Part shown: one piece after another, positions 11,056 to 21,690 of the stretch
Numbering within the stretch: position 1 is the first letter of the stretch
Layout of the letters: every line of letters begins with the position of its first letter
DNA from: Ottelia alismoides
Lineage: Eukaryota; Streptophyta; Magnoliopsida; Alismatales; Hydrocharitaceae
Direction of reading: 5' to 3'
Assembly: GCA_037367405.1 (NCBI GenBank)
Contig: JAZKJV010004140.1
Span: forward strand, 620,001-684,000
DNA length: 64,000 bases
Notes under the pieces: generated by a model
What the model was told of the DNA's origin: nothing
The model's input: the letters and a program-made list of their open reading frames with translations, nothing else
Database searches by the model: none
Made by a program: the position numbers and the translations under genes

Positions 11056-13106
11056 TAAACCTTGCTCATCCACGAGCAATTAAAATGAAATGCAAGAGTG
11101 AAATGATTTTGGGTTCCATGCCAAGGTCATGAACAAAAGGTGAAAATGGAGCTTGACTTGACCTTTGTATTAATAATGTGGCTGAACCTTATTTCTATCT
11201 GAATTTAAGACCTAATAGGCTTTAAGTTCCACAAGTCTTTTATTCAAGACGCCTCAACAGTCAGGTCAGAACAAATCCTCATACGCAATTTTCTAATGAC
11301 TATGAATCTTACTTGTACAGTGTAAGTGAAAGATAGCTCTCCACATCAGAAATGGCAAAGAACCAGCCTCCTCTAACAGGGTAACTCTAATTCTTCGGTC
11401 CAGTAACTCTTTCCTCGAGGAGCGGGGTATTCCCTTCTAAGTTCTAGTGCAACCGGCTCAAGAAGAGGGGGTGGAGAGAAGAATGGATGGTAACCAGTGT
11501 AGCTACCTATCTTAGGATGCTTGACCAGTGTAGCCAAGTCATCCAGTTGCATGCTTCTATGTATGAGGCTTTGAAGCATATGCATTGCAAATATACAGAC
11601 TCCGACAGGCATTTTATTTTCAATCAGGCTTGTCCAATTTTTTGGGAGTTCTCTCTTTTATTTTCTTTTTGTTTACCTTTTTTTTGAAGTATATACAAGG
11701 TTAAACATGTACATCAGGAATTTTTCTCCTTGAGACAATAGACTATCCCACTTTTGAAGCTTTATTGCAACCCACAACATCCCATCCTTAGACGTCAACA
11801 CCACCAAACGAGGTTGAGATGCACTTCCCTCCCTAGAGGAGGAAGGATGTTTCCACCCGTGTGCTACTCCAAGCCAAAGCATTCTACCTCCTCACCACCT
11901 CATCAATGAAGAGCTACGTGCATGGTGCTTGTCCAAGTTAGGTTACTGACTAAAAGAATCCTGTGTGTGCATGAAATATTCTACTTAGACCAATAAGATG
12001 ACTTGTGAACATAGACTTGCGGACTTAAAGAATTAAGTTACTTGACCTGAAAAAATCTTAACTCCAGTTCCTAAAAGGTTCCTCTAAAATTAGGTAGATT
12101 AAGGTCAAATCAAATCCATCCTCAACATGGTACGATCGAATTCGGAGAAAGGAAATATCTCTGCAGCACCTGCGGTTGAAGGAACAGAGGAAGATCACGG
12201 ACGAGCGCTTGCAACAAAGGAAAGCGGAGGAATTGGAGATCGTAAGGAGGGAGGAGGGATCGAATGGAGGGGTAAGAGTAGAGAAAATGTGCGTTGACTG
12301 AATTGGAGAGAGAGAGAGAGAAAGGAGGGGGAGGAAATTGGGAGGGAGGGAGGGAGGGCGGAGACATATGTGCGAGATCCAGATTGGGATGGGTTTGGTT
12401 TGGTTGGAGAGAACGACAGGTAAATTGAGAAAGAGAGGGGGGCGATGCCTCAGATTCCTAATCTAATCAGGATTCGATGCCCGCGCTTCTCATCCAACTA
12501 AGATAAAGTATAATTGCATAATTGGTTACATGCCCCTGTGAAGATGTGGTATTTTATTGTTGGCACGTAGCTTGGCCTTCGAAGATGTGGTATTCAGAAC
12601 TTGGTTCAGAACCCACTAACTTTTCACTTCATATGCTAGATATGCAAATAATATGCAGATGGCATGCTACAGAGATGAATGAAATGCAAGACACATTTTT
12701 TTAAATGCAAGGATGATATGCAAGAGTAAATAAGAAGCCTTTATTTTCAACATTTTTGTTTTATTTTCTGGTATACAACAATTTTTACAAGAATATTATT
12801 TACAACAATTTTTAGTTTATACAACTTGTACATAATACACATGGTATACAAGTATACATGCAGATTTTTTTGCCATAGATCCTATTTTACAACAAATTTT
12901 ACAAAAGTTTTATTTACAAGAATTTTACAACTTTTTTTATACAAGTATACATGTATTTTACAATTCTTTTTCAATTTTTACCCTCCCCTAATTATTGCAT
13001 AATATATACAAAAATACATGAAAATACACGAAAGTACGAGCTATGGGTAAAGTATATATGTAATATATATACATACATACATACATACATACATACATAC
13101 ATACAC
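11056..13106 (-). mobile_element. 3' non-coding interior of element A
   Basis: No supported gene. The part 11056-12100 matches B at 32520-33480 ('cttgctcatccacgagcaatta', 'gggttccatgccaag', 'aaaggttcctctaaaat'). 12120-12480 is a purine-rich insert with GA and GGGA runs not obvious in B. 12740-12980 repeats 'tttacaa' words. 13063-13106 is a CATA/TATA microsatellite. Open frames here are short and lack domains. Confidence 0.6.
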
Positions 13107-13472
13107 GCCCCCTATACTTAGCATGTGCTATGTCCTCAGAGCATGAAAAGCAATGAAAAAGACATAGCTCGTGCTAAGCGTAGGAGAGCTAAAATAGCAA
13201 AAACGTGTAGAAGTCGTCCCCCCCCCTATACTTAGGATCTGACAACCTAAGTGTAGAAGAAGGTCAAAAATGGGGTGGACGAGGTTAAGAGGGAAAATGT
13301 ATGAGTATATACATTACGAGCATTGGTCCCCCCAATACTTAGGCTCTGGTCAACCTAAGTGTAGGACATGAGTGGATTTGAGAACCAATGGGATCTAGAG
13401 GATGTACAACGAATGGTAAATAGATTCGAGTCACTCTCCCCCTATACTTAGGATCTGATCATCCTAGGTATA
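13107..13472 (-). repeat. Array of four PPT-like hairpins in element A
   Basis: Units at 13108-13184, 13217-13256, 13327-13365 and 13436-13472, about 100-110 bp apart. Each begins with a C-run plus CTATACTTAG (on the minus strand CTAAGTATAGGGGG, like a polypurine tract) and is followed by its own inverted partner, for example TATACTTAGGAT-ctgatc-ATCCTAGGTATA in the fourth. The first has a longer imperfect stem of about 24 bp. The array recurs in B and in A0, so it is a family feature, not a local accident. Confidence 0.75.
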
Positions 13473-13571
13473 TCCATAAAATGAAATGATATGGAGTCAG
13501 GGCGGATGATTCGAATCACTGGGGAGGAAGGGAGAGAAAGTATATACAAGAAAGAGTAAGAATATACATGA

Positions 13572-13835
13572 TTAAGAAGGTTTGTGACGAACCTTCTTGC
13601 GGACGCGAGGAGGTGGATAATATACATATGTGTCGTTGTATGAATCGTCCTCAGATGAATAATAGTGAGGTGTAGTGATCGTCCAACGAGGGTCGACACA
13701 TGGCTGCTTTCTCAGATATTGCTTATGAACAGCCGAACTGAGCTCACTCATACAAATCACCTAATCTGGACCCAATGAGGATTCCTCCAAAAATTTCTTC
13801 TCCGATATGTTGAAGGAAACTTTCTTAGTCTGTTT
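13572..13835 (-). pseudogene. ORF-X, broken copy in element A (unknown function)
   Basis: Read on the minus strand, the frame 13760-13572 contains MSELSSAVHKQYLRKQP and PHYYSS. These match MSDVSSVSIKPYMRKQP and PHYYSS in the intact 112-codon frame of B (34781-34443). Upstream similarity continues to about 13835 but in another frame, so this copy has lost its start through a frameshift. I recognise no domain. The peptide is rich in Ser, Tyr and charged residues with no membrane segment or signal peptide. Confidence 0.45.
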
Positions 13836-13996
13836 TCTAGAACTTGAATCACTGATAGGGATAGGAGAGTGGTGCGCCTTGAGGGGTTTGGGGGAACACC
13901 TCGAGGAATAAATTCTTGACTTCCTCTAACTGGATAGCCAACTAGAAGAAGGAGCAACCGTGGTTTGCGTTGGGTCAATTCAGTCTTGGTTGTTTC

Positions 13997-14308
13997 CTAT
14001 GAAGGTCTGAGATGTGGTGTGGTACTTACCATGGTTTCCTCATCAAACGAGTCACCATATAGATTGTAATATTCCTGAAGGGTCAGCGCCTGTCTCGGGA
14101 AGGTTCTAGTGATCTCAGTTGCGTCGGCATTATTGGGCTTTTGTGTCAGGTCATCAAAATGGTCAAGGTAATCAGCGAAATTCGTGTCCGACTTAATGAT
14201 AGCTTCGGGTCGTGAGTCCTCCTTAGAAGTTGTCACGGTGGTGGTGCAAGCAGTTGGTGAAGTGGAGGTGTGAGGAGTCTCTAAACCAACGGTCTTCCGG
14301 ACGGTCAA
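13997..14308 (-). CDS. Small acidic frame of element A, downstream of the protease-like frame
   Basis: 103 codons, no known domain; Thr-rich N-terminus then an acidic middle (YLDHFDDL) and ALTLQEYYNLYGDSFDEET. The N-terminal words ETPHTSTSPTA and the D-rich part correspond loosely to a B frame at 35389-35198 (ETLPTAPSPAA...DFLYDLETY), so both elements carried it. It may be the C-terminal continuation of the protease-like protein or a separate small protein. Coding status is uncertain. Confidence 0.35.
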   Translation of the reverse strand: MTVRKTVGLETPHTSTSPTACTTTVTTSKEDSRPEAIIKSDTNFADYLDHFDDLTQKPNNADATEITRTFPRQALTLQEYYNLYGDSFDEETMVSTTPHLRPS

Positions 14309-14374
14309 TATCTCATGTGTGGCAGAGAGGTGGGACTCATCTACCTCTCGATGGTCACGACTATCAACAACTTT

Positions 14375-14842
14375 TTAGGGAAACCTAGAGTAAAGTGTAT
14401 CAAAGAATGGGTGAGGTCGAAGTGCTCCCACTGCAGTAAAATCGATTTCTCGAGTCTCGTAAGATATAGTCACCTTAGACGATGGTAAGAACAGCTTCTC
14501 GAGAATAATATTAGACTGGGTAAACTCTCCTCGATACTCAATGTCGATGACCATGAAGTCGGCCTGGAGTAGAGCACCTTGGAAAGTAATGATGACTGAA
14601 ATGGTTCCTCTCGACCGTTTGATAGATCGATCAGCTAGTTGAACGATCTCTCTCGACTTTCTGATTGGCCTGAGTTTGAGCTTGTCAAACACAGAGGTCG
14701 GGAGGAAATTTATTGGAGATTCATCATCAATTCTTGCATGGGTAAAGATAGTGTCTTTGATTTCGCATTCAACCCTAGGCAACTGCTTCACTCTGCGGCT
14801 CTTGGTCTTTTTCTCCATCACCAAGGAGGTGGCCATAGACAC
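14375..14842 (-). CDS. Athila-type retropepsin-like protein with altered active site (element A)
   Basis: 155 codons on the minus strand. Residues about 39-125 follow the Athila/Gypsy aspartic protease plan: ARIDDESPINFLPTSVFDKL (family form is A-[LI]-[CI]-D-L-G-[AS]-S...LMP), then VQLADRSIKRSRGTI, then DFMVIDIE, then an ILEKLF segment in place of the usual ILGRPF. Retropepsins cleave the Gag-Pol polyprotein and need an Asp-[Ser/Thr/Leu]-Gly active-site loop. Here Gly is replaced (D-D-E-S), as it also is in B (D-D-D-S), so catalysis is doubtful. Upstream in the same region are gag-pol-like residues with stops. It lies between the leader and the small acidic frame. Confidence 0.7.
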   Translation of the reverse strand: MSMATSLVMEKKTKSRRVKQLPRVECEIKDTIFTHARIDDESPINFLPTSVFDKLKLRPIRKSREIVQLADRSIKRSRGTISVIITFQGALLQADFMVIDIEYRGEFTQSNIILEKLFLPSSKVTISYETREIDFTAVGALRPHPFFDTLYSRFP

Positions 14843-17368
14843 TATGTGTCTTTCAGTCCTTGTCCTCTTATTGCCCTACCTCTTAGGCATCAATTTACTT
14901 TGCACGAATCGTTTGAGGTCGGGGGAGGGATCTATGGCCTTTATTAAGGGAAGATTAAAAATCAATTCTTCATCGAGTGCTTCCCTTAGGACATGACCCA
15001 ATTTTTTTAGGTCATTTTATATTTTTATGGTCTTTTTCAGATTTTTGATTTTTTGGTGTTGTTGATGGATGAATGGTCAGACTCTAAATTGGAGGGTAAG
15101 TGGTTAGTAGAAGAGGAAGGTAGATTAGACTCTAGTTGTACAAAATCTATGGGTTCCCTGATGCTCCTCGGTTTTCAACATTGAATCTACTTACTTCCTT
15201 TTCCACTTTCATACCCAGGCTATAAAATATTGAGTGCAATATTACATGACATCTCTCAACTTGTTACCAAATGATTCATTTTTCTCAATAAGTCAAGACA
15301 TGTCATCCTCCATAAAATTGTCATGACAAATCTTGGGAGAGTTCTGCGCAATTAGAGGATACTGTTGAGATATGAACCATCTAAATGTAATGTTGGGTCG
15401 AGTATGAACCATCTGAATGGAAGATGTTGGTCGGAGCCTCATATGACGGAGTCAATAAAGAGGGGTTTTATAGGTTGAATCCATGAGTCCAATCCTCTGG
15501 TTGCGTAGACTCTCTAAATGGCAGCGAGGAGGGTTGGCCAATGTAAGCTTGATCACTAAAGTCAATCAAGTCAGGAAGATCATTAGGCATGGCTTTCCAT
15601 TCGATATGTTCTATTAACCAAGTAATTCTGTCAGTCATCTGTTTCAGCAGTGACTTGATCTTCGTATGGTTAATTGATTCCAACAAGCTCTCGAGAAGAA
15701 GGACAATCAACCCAAGATGGAAGTGGATCAGGTGTGGAAGAAGGTGGGTTGGGTGAGAAGTACGAATAAGCGGGAAAGTCAGTCGAAGTCCTGACTTCAC
15801 GGTCTGGATGGGGATATGAGGAGGAATAAGAAGGTGAAGATGATTATATTATGGTCGAAGAGGAGTGACCTGGATATGATGACCAATATCCTCACATATT
15901 GAAGAAGAATGGATGAATATAAGCAGATCGAGGTAGAAAACATGCAATTATACAGGATAACACACACGGACAGACACAAAGACAAACGCAAGATCAAACC
16001 CTGAATTCACACTCAACACGGTAAAGGACCCGAAGCTGAGTTCGATTAATCTGGTTGATTTTAAGTGTGATTTTTCAAGCAAATAACAAGGATTATGTGG
16101 CCTATAGGGAAGTCAGGTCAAAGCCAGATGTGTCTCCCCTGTTTAACCTATCGCCTAAGATACCAACACCCTTCCTTTCTTCGCTCTTATCCCAGACTGA
16201 GAAGTTCAAGGAGCTGCCCCTATCTACCTATCGAAGTAGACGGAGTCTGACAAGGCTTTTAACTTCGCCCTGAAGGGTTACTAGCAACTTGTCGTGGTGC
16301 ACCACTGCTTCGCCCCTATCTACCTGCTGAAACAGGAGGAGGCTACTTGGCGCTGGTCAGTTGAACCTATATGAATTCAGCTTGTGATATTTGCTAGGAT
16401 CGGGGTACGCGATATGGAAGGCGGGGATTTTGGCTCTACCTTAGGGTGTGCACACATACTCTATACCCCCACCCAGCTAGAAATCAATGTCAGGGTTACT
16501 CTCCCGCGAACAAGGGTTAATTTTAGTCAATTCTTTTGGTCCAATTCAATTAGCAGTCTCGATTTTAGATATTAGTTGTCACTGTAATTAATCCACACAA
16601 GCAATCATGTCTACCGTCCAGTCCCAATTCCTTTATCATAGGTTAGAAAAAATGAGAGAGATGATTGGAAAAAGCTGATGCAATCGAGAAAATAATGATG
16701 AATGCTTTAATAAGAAGACTTATAGTGCATCCATCTCTCTACAATGCGGTATGCAATACTGAATTGAAATTTTACACTATATGGAATGCAAGCGAGAAAA
16801 TCCCCTCCTAGACAGTCAGTTATATTAATAAGTGAAGAACGAATTTAAATTTGGCTAAAGTCATGTGATTTAAGTGCGTCTTTTGATGGTGAAGTGTGGT
16901 CCTAAATATAATGAGCACAAACAGTCCTAGGAAGCTCTAAGAGCCGCAAGTGTAGGTTCTATCCTACGTCAAGCAACCACACAATACATGGGGACTCTTT
17001 TTATTATTCACTTACACGTGTGAGAATCCAAACGGGAACCGTTGTAAAATAGGAAATTACAAGTTGGTGAAAACCTCTCTTTAATGATCCTCTTGGCGTC
17101 TCAATAGCCGACTCGATCTACGAATCATCAGCCTCCGATGCTCTTCGAGATGCGTCGAATTCAAGAAAGCTGCTCCATGTCCACCGGGCCCTCATACAAA
17201 AAGATGGAATTTTATGTCAGAGAGAGATATAAAAATATATACAGAAATGATCAGAAAAATAATCAAAGAGGAAAAAATGTATAATTACAAGATGGCTCGA
17301 GGAGCAGTCTACCCGAGTGAACAGAAAACATAAATCTAAATTTCTAAAGTGATCCTAAGCAGTTTACC
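14843..17368 (-). mobile_element. 5' leader / gag-position region of element A
   Basis: Follows the primer site on the minus strand, where gag would be expected. A minus-strand frame at 15468-15800 (110 codons) has a plausible helical segment but no zinc knuckle or gag signature. Short frames elsewhere have no domain. The same region in B (36000-38990) is alignable in places but also not coding. I infer that gag has been lost or replaced by non-coding leader. Confidence 0.5.
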
Positions 17369-17386
17369 TTCCCAACAACGGTGTCA
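17369..17386 (-). other. Primer-binding site of element A (tRNA-Asp type)
   Basis: Minus-strand TGACACCGTTGTTGGGAA, three bases after the LTR end. It differs from the plant tRNA-Asp complement TGGCGCCGTTGCCGGGGA at five positions, all G-to-A or C-to-T transitions, which fits methylation-driven decay. Athila and Tat Gypsy elements commonly use this primer. Confidence 0.7.
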
Positions 17387-18589
17387 TTTGATTGATCGGG
17401 AATTTTATCCTTTTAATAGTATCAAATTAACTTTTTCGTTGCAGTTAGATAAATTCAAATCAATGAAGAAAATAACTGCACGGATCGAATAATCGATGAA
17501 TTAATGTATATGTGGTTTGATTTTTTTTAACCTCGGCAAGCCCCATGGTCTACTCAAGGAGGAAAAGGAACAACTTTGGATCAGATTAGGTGAATTAGCT
17601 CACAGTTTTCCAAGAGGGATTTTTTTAATTTTTTTATGCAATGAAAATGCAAATGCATGACCTTGGATGAACTAGGTTATTAAGAAAATATGCAAGTTAG
17701 CCAAATTAATTTTAATGTGAAATCAGTCCAATTCAGTCAAGTTACATTTTTTTCTGTAAACCTAATCCAATGATGAATGCAACATGTATTTTTTGGAATT
17801 TTTGGAATTAGTATGCAATAATGATAAATGCAAACTTGGGGGGGGGGGTTATGCAATTTTTTGTGCAAACGATATGCAAAAATTATAAAAATTATTGGAA
17901 GTGAAACATGATGAAATGAAGTTACACTAATTTTTTTGGAATTTTGTACCAATAAATATTTTTATGAATTTTTTATGAAAAACAAAGTGAGTGTGAAGAT
18001 TTTATTTTTCATAAATCTACGAATTCAAATTATCCAGAGAGCGATTTATCTCAAATAGATATTAATGTACAAATCCAGGAGAGTTGAACTTTTGTAAAAA
18101 AGTTATTTGTGGATTTAACTAAAAATAAATTATAGAAATCACTCAACTATTTATTTCATGCAAAAGACAACTCCAATTTAGATGAAATTTGAGCAAAAAT
18201 TAAAGTACTTTCATGCGCATCATCTCCAACTTTTTCACAATTTTAGAGAAATATTTAATTAAATATGAATTATAGATCATAGAATGGGTAAAATATCTAA
18301 TTTTTCACCAAACTAATTTTAGTTAATTATCAATGCTCATAAAAATCTAATTATATAGCCACAATGTACAGAATTAATCATTCAACAAAATGATATTTTT
18401 GAATTAAAAAATGATGCAAAAATAATGTCCAAATTAATATGAGAATGCAAGGGTGTCTATGCAATACATAAAAATAAAATAAATAAAAAATGTGTACAGG
18501 GGCGCCTTTACAAACACACAAACTTAACAGAAAGGAATTGCAATTTGCACAAAACAATTAAAATATGAAAAAGGGAAATGGGCCTTTGG

Positions 18590-19110
18590 ATCATGGGTTC
18601 TAAGCACCCGCTAAGGCAACGGGAGTCGTGTACCCGCGCTTGGAGGGCAGCACAGGCATGCGACGGCTAGCGGCGGAGGGCGGTATCGTACAAGAGAAGG
18701 GAGGCGCGACAGTCGACAGTGCAGCCCGCAACTGGGCAAATGCGCGATGGGCGCGAGGAGGTACGCGGGGTCGCACGGGCTAGCGCGCATGGACGGGGCG
18801 GTTGGCTGCCACTGGGAGCACGACAGAGGGACGGTACGGGGTTGGCCGTGAGGTTGAGCGGCCAAGGGCGAGGGAGGATAGGGCACGACTTGAAGGGGGC
18901 GCGATCGCGCGCTGGTAGAAAGGGCGGAGGCTGCGACATGGGGCATGCGGAGGCACGGCGTGACTGGCCGCGGGGGAACTGCGTAGACCTGCTGAAGGTG
19001 GAGGTTGTGGTTGGCTGTTGGAAACTGGAGAGCACAGGAGGTGCACGATAGTCGCGTTGAAGGCGCTCGGAGCTGCGGAGGAGCATGCGGCTGGCAAGGC
19101 TGCTCCAGTT
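18590..19110 (-). other. GC-rich block of the A 5' LTR
   Basis: Counterpart of 8823-9465, shorter by roughly 150 bp. Minus-strand frames 18611-19153 (180 codons), 18667-19086 and 18780-19097 overlap in three phases, so most must be shadows of GC richness. Only the frame holding ALSSLALGRSTSRP is shared with the left LTR. No domain is recognised. Confidence 0.5.
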
Positions 19111-19812
19111 CTTTTTTTATTTTTAATTTTTTTAAACAGGAAATAAAATGCAATGGAGAAGTGGTGTTTGTGTATGATGATTGTGATTTGGATGTGGTAG
19201 AAAAATGAAGATAGTTATTGTGATATGAATCGACAAGGAAAAAAATCGTTAGATAAAACTAAAATGACAAGGAAAAAGAGAGGGATTACTTACCTGTGAT
19301 GTCGCCTAAGGGTGGGGCTAGGTGTGCTACCTCCTTCGTGGCCTCGAGAAGGATGGCGGAGTCCTTCGAAGCTGAGCGATTCCGATTGGAATCTCGTGAC
19401 ATGGTAATGGTGATGCTGTGGATCTCGCCTAAAAGGTTGTCGTCGCTCAACTTGTCTCCTTCAGTTGTCACATGTAGGTTGAAGGGGCTCGACTTCTCTT
19501 CTCTCAAATCAGCAGATGGAGAAAAATGAAGGGGGATATGTGAATATAAAGAGGAGGAGGAATTTGGAAAAGAGACGGAGAAAGTGGAGGAGTGGGGAGT
19601 TGAAGGCTTGGAGTGGAAGACAAGTGAGGGGAGAAGAAGTAAAAAGGGGAATAAAATAAATAAATAATAAAGTAATATAGTAGGCTACTAAATATAATAT
19701 GGAGAAAATAAATAAATAATATAATATAATTAATTAATTAAAACAAATAATAATAATGAAAATAAATAATAAAATAAAATACGAAATTAATAAAATAATA
19801 AAAAAATAGGGT

Positions 19813-19845
19813 GACACATGGTGGCTCTAGGAGCCGCCACATGTC
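19813..19845. promoter_or_regulatory. Decayed G-box palindrome (A right LTR)
   Basis: GACACATGGTGGCTCT and GGAGCCGCCACATGTC. Both CACGTG cores have become CACATG, the expected result of CpG decay, so it would no longer be a strong G-box. Confidence 0.65.
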
Positions 19846-20696
19846 GCTCCCAGAAAATTCAAAATTAAATGTAAAGAAAAATAAAAAAGAAACAACAAAA
19901 GGGGTTAAATCAAAAAGTGGTCAACACAAAAGTTGCTCGTCTCGACGAAGTGAGGGGCCAAAAATCAAAGGAAGTCATATGTACAAAAAAATATTTTTGC
20001 GTGGTATCTTATAGGTATAAAATACCACATTTTTGTCTTTTACAATTTTTTTAATTATTCTTAAATAGAGAAAAATTAAAATAAAGTTAGAAAAAATATG
20101 AAAGAAATATTTACAACTTAATCTATTTTTTTAGATTTTTAATAATTAAGAAAATCAAAGGGTAAAATACAAGGACAAAACGGTCAATATATACAATATA
20201 CAATAGGGGCCCATAACCCAAGTTTCAGATACGATTTTTGATTTTAATGAAATTGGTCTTGTTTTGATGATCTTTGAAAGTATATTACTTTGAAAGTGAA
20301 TAGACCTAAATCAGACACTGTATAAGAGAGAGATGTACGTTTTAAGTCTCCTAGTTTCAAACTTGGATTTGGATTTATTGGGCAATTTTACAAGTTAGTA
20401 TTTTTATGATACTTTTCCTTTATTACTGTTAGTAATATATACAATGTGGACTTAATTTTATTGAATTTGGAGTTAGTATAAAAATATATACAAATAGGTG
20501 ATTTTAGCTATTATACATGTGAATATTTACAAGTGAAGTTGGCTCCTTATTTAATGCAAATATTAATGCTAAAATGCAGATTTTATTTACACATGCATGG
20601 ATGTTAATTATGTAATATAAGTGATGAAATGCAGTTAATTACTCGGGAACAAAGCTCTATTTTCAACTTTTAGAGTGATGAATCACAGATTCATCA

Positions 20697-21675
20697 AAAT
20701 TCACTAAAATCCAAACATGTTTCATTACTCCTTCGGAATGGAAGCGTCATAGTTATACCATCGATTATGATGACATCACCCTAAGGTATTCCTAATACCT
20801 ATTCATCTAGAAGATCTAGAATAAACCTGAAGTTTTAGATCCATTTAGATCTTCTCCTTTAGGGTTTTATTATTAAGTTTCTCATTTAATTATTGGGAGT
20901 TGGTACCGATCCTTTACTTTCCAAAAGCATATATTATACCTAGGTATTGATCATATACTTTCCAAAAGCATATATCAAACATTTAAATTTAGTCAAGCTT
21001 CCAAAGAGAGACGACCGTGCACAGAATTTGATCCTTAATATCTCATGAGTGAGCTTATGTCTTCCGGATCAGTAATAAACTTTTATGATCCCTTTGAGAG
21101 ATCATATTACTCATATGCCCTTATATGCACGCTACTGTACCGGTGTATAGATCATGATTAGGACATCAACCTATCAATATGTCAAATGTACATACTTAGA
21201 CATATAGTAACACATCTATCTTTGGTCAGAGAATGTGTGCATATATCGTGACAGCATACGACATATGTCTTAGTTATCTCGATCTCGTTAAGTCAACTCT
21301 TTGACCTAACTTATCTAACACCTTTGAATCTATATTCCTATACAGAGGACAAACATTAGGAGGTCGGTTAGATATCATCCCATTAGATGAAGGATTGCCA
21401 TCTCATACTCAGGATGGAGATCTTATCTTAATAATCACTTGACGGTGCTTGATGGGTCCTCAATCAAACTCTTTAGATATTCATCTAAGCATTGGCCTCT
21501 ATGATTCAACATTTGAATCAATAGTTGTGTCAACATTAAGATGGCCATGGTACGTAACCCCAATTATACTAAGGGACCTATTATGCAAATTAGATATTCT
21601 TTATTTCGATCATGGAATGATATTTGCAATAACATTTATTGCATAATGGCTCGTCATGGGCTCCCATGTCCAACA
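20697..21675 (-). repeat. C1 3' LTR, second piece
   Basis: Resumes at 'tcactaaaatcc' (20701), exactly where the first piece stops at 7634, and runs to 'ccatgtccaaca', the LTR start on the minus strand (TGTTGGACATGGGAGCC). The bases 'aatggaagcgtcat', 'ggagttggtaccgatcc' and 'gaatttgatcct' match the other Copia LTRs in order. Confidence 0.85.
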
Positions 21676-21690
21676 ATCTCCCACTAGCCC
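21676..21690 (-). other. Polypurine tract of C1
   Basis: The minus-strand reading GGGCTAGTGGGAGAT precedes the LTR start TGTTGGACATG. Copia elements typically have this TAGTGGGAGATTGTTGG junction, and C2 has the same at 55965-55977. Confidence 0.7.

Larger units (their letters stand above)
7635..20696 (-). mobile_element. Element A: non-autonomous Athila-like Gypsy retrotransposon inserted in the C1 left LTR
   Basis: Two LTRs (7635-11043 and 17389-20696) bracket a 6.3-kb interior. On the minus strand the 5' LTR is the right one. It is followed by a tRNA-Asp-like primer site (17369-17386), about 2.5 kb of leader, a protease-like frame (14842-14375), small frames, a hairpin array, and a PPT just before the left LTR. 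No reverse transcriptase, RNase H or integrase is seen, and about 6 kb is too short for full Athila gag-pol, so it would depend on proteins from elsewhere (a LARD-like design). The flanks AGGAG and AAAT-T are a poor target duplication. The C1 LTR continuity across it is the stronger proof of insertion. Confidence 0.85.
17389..20696 (-). repeat. Element A 5' LTR (right)
   Basis: 3308 bp, starting TGATTGATC and ending ATTCATCA on the plus strand. Collinear with 7635-11043. It has its own GC-rich block (18590-19110) and a decayed copy of the G-box palindrome. The many point differences and indels between the two LTRs show that the insertion is old. Confidence 0.85.

Noticed and set aside
13063..13106. 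CATA/TATA repeats considered as an array of interest
   Set aside because: A plain microsatellite next to the hairpin array; no spacer structure, so neither CRISPR nor a functional array.
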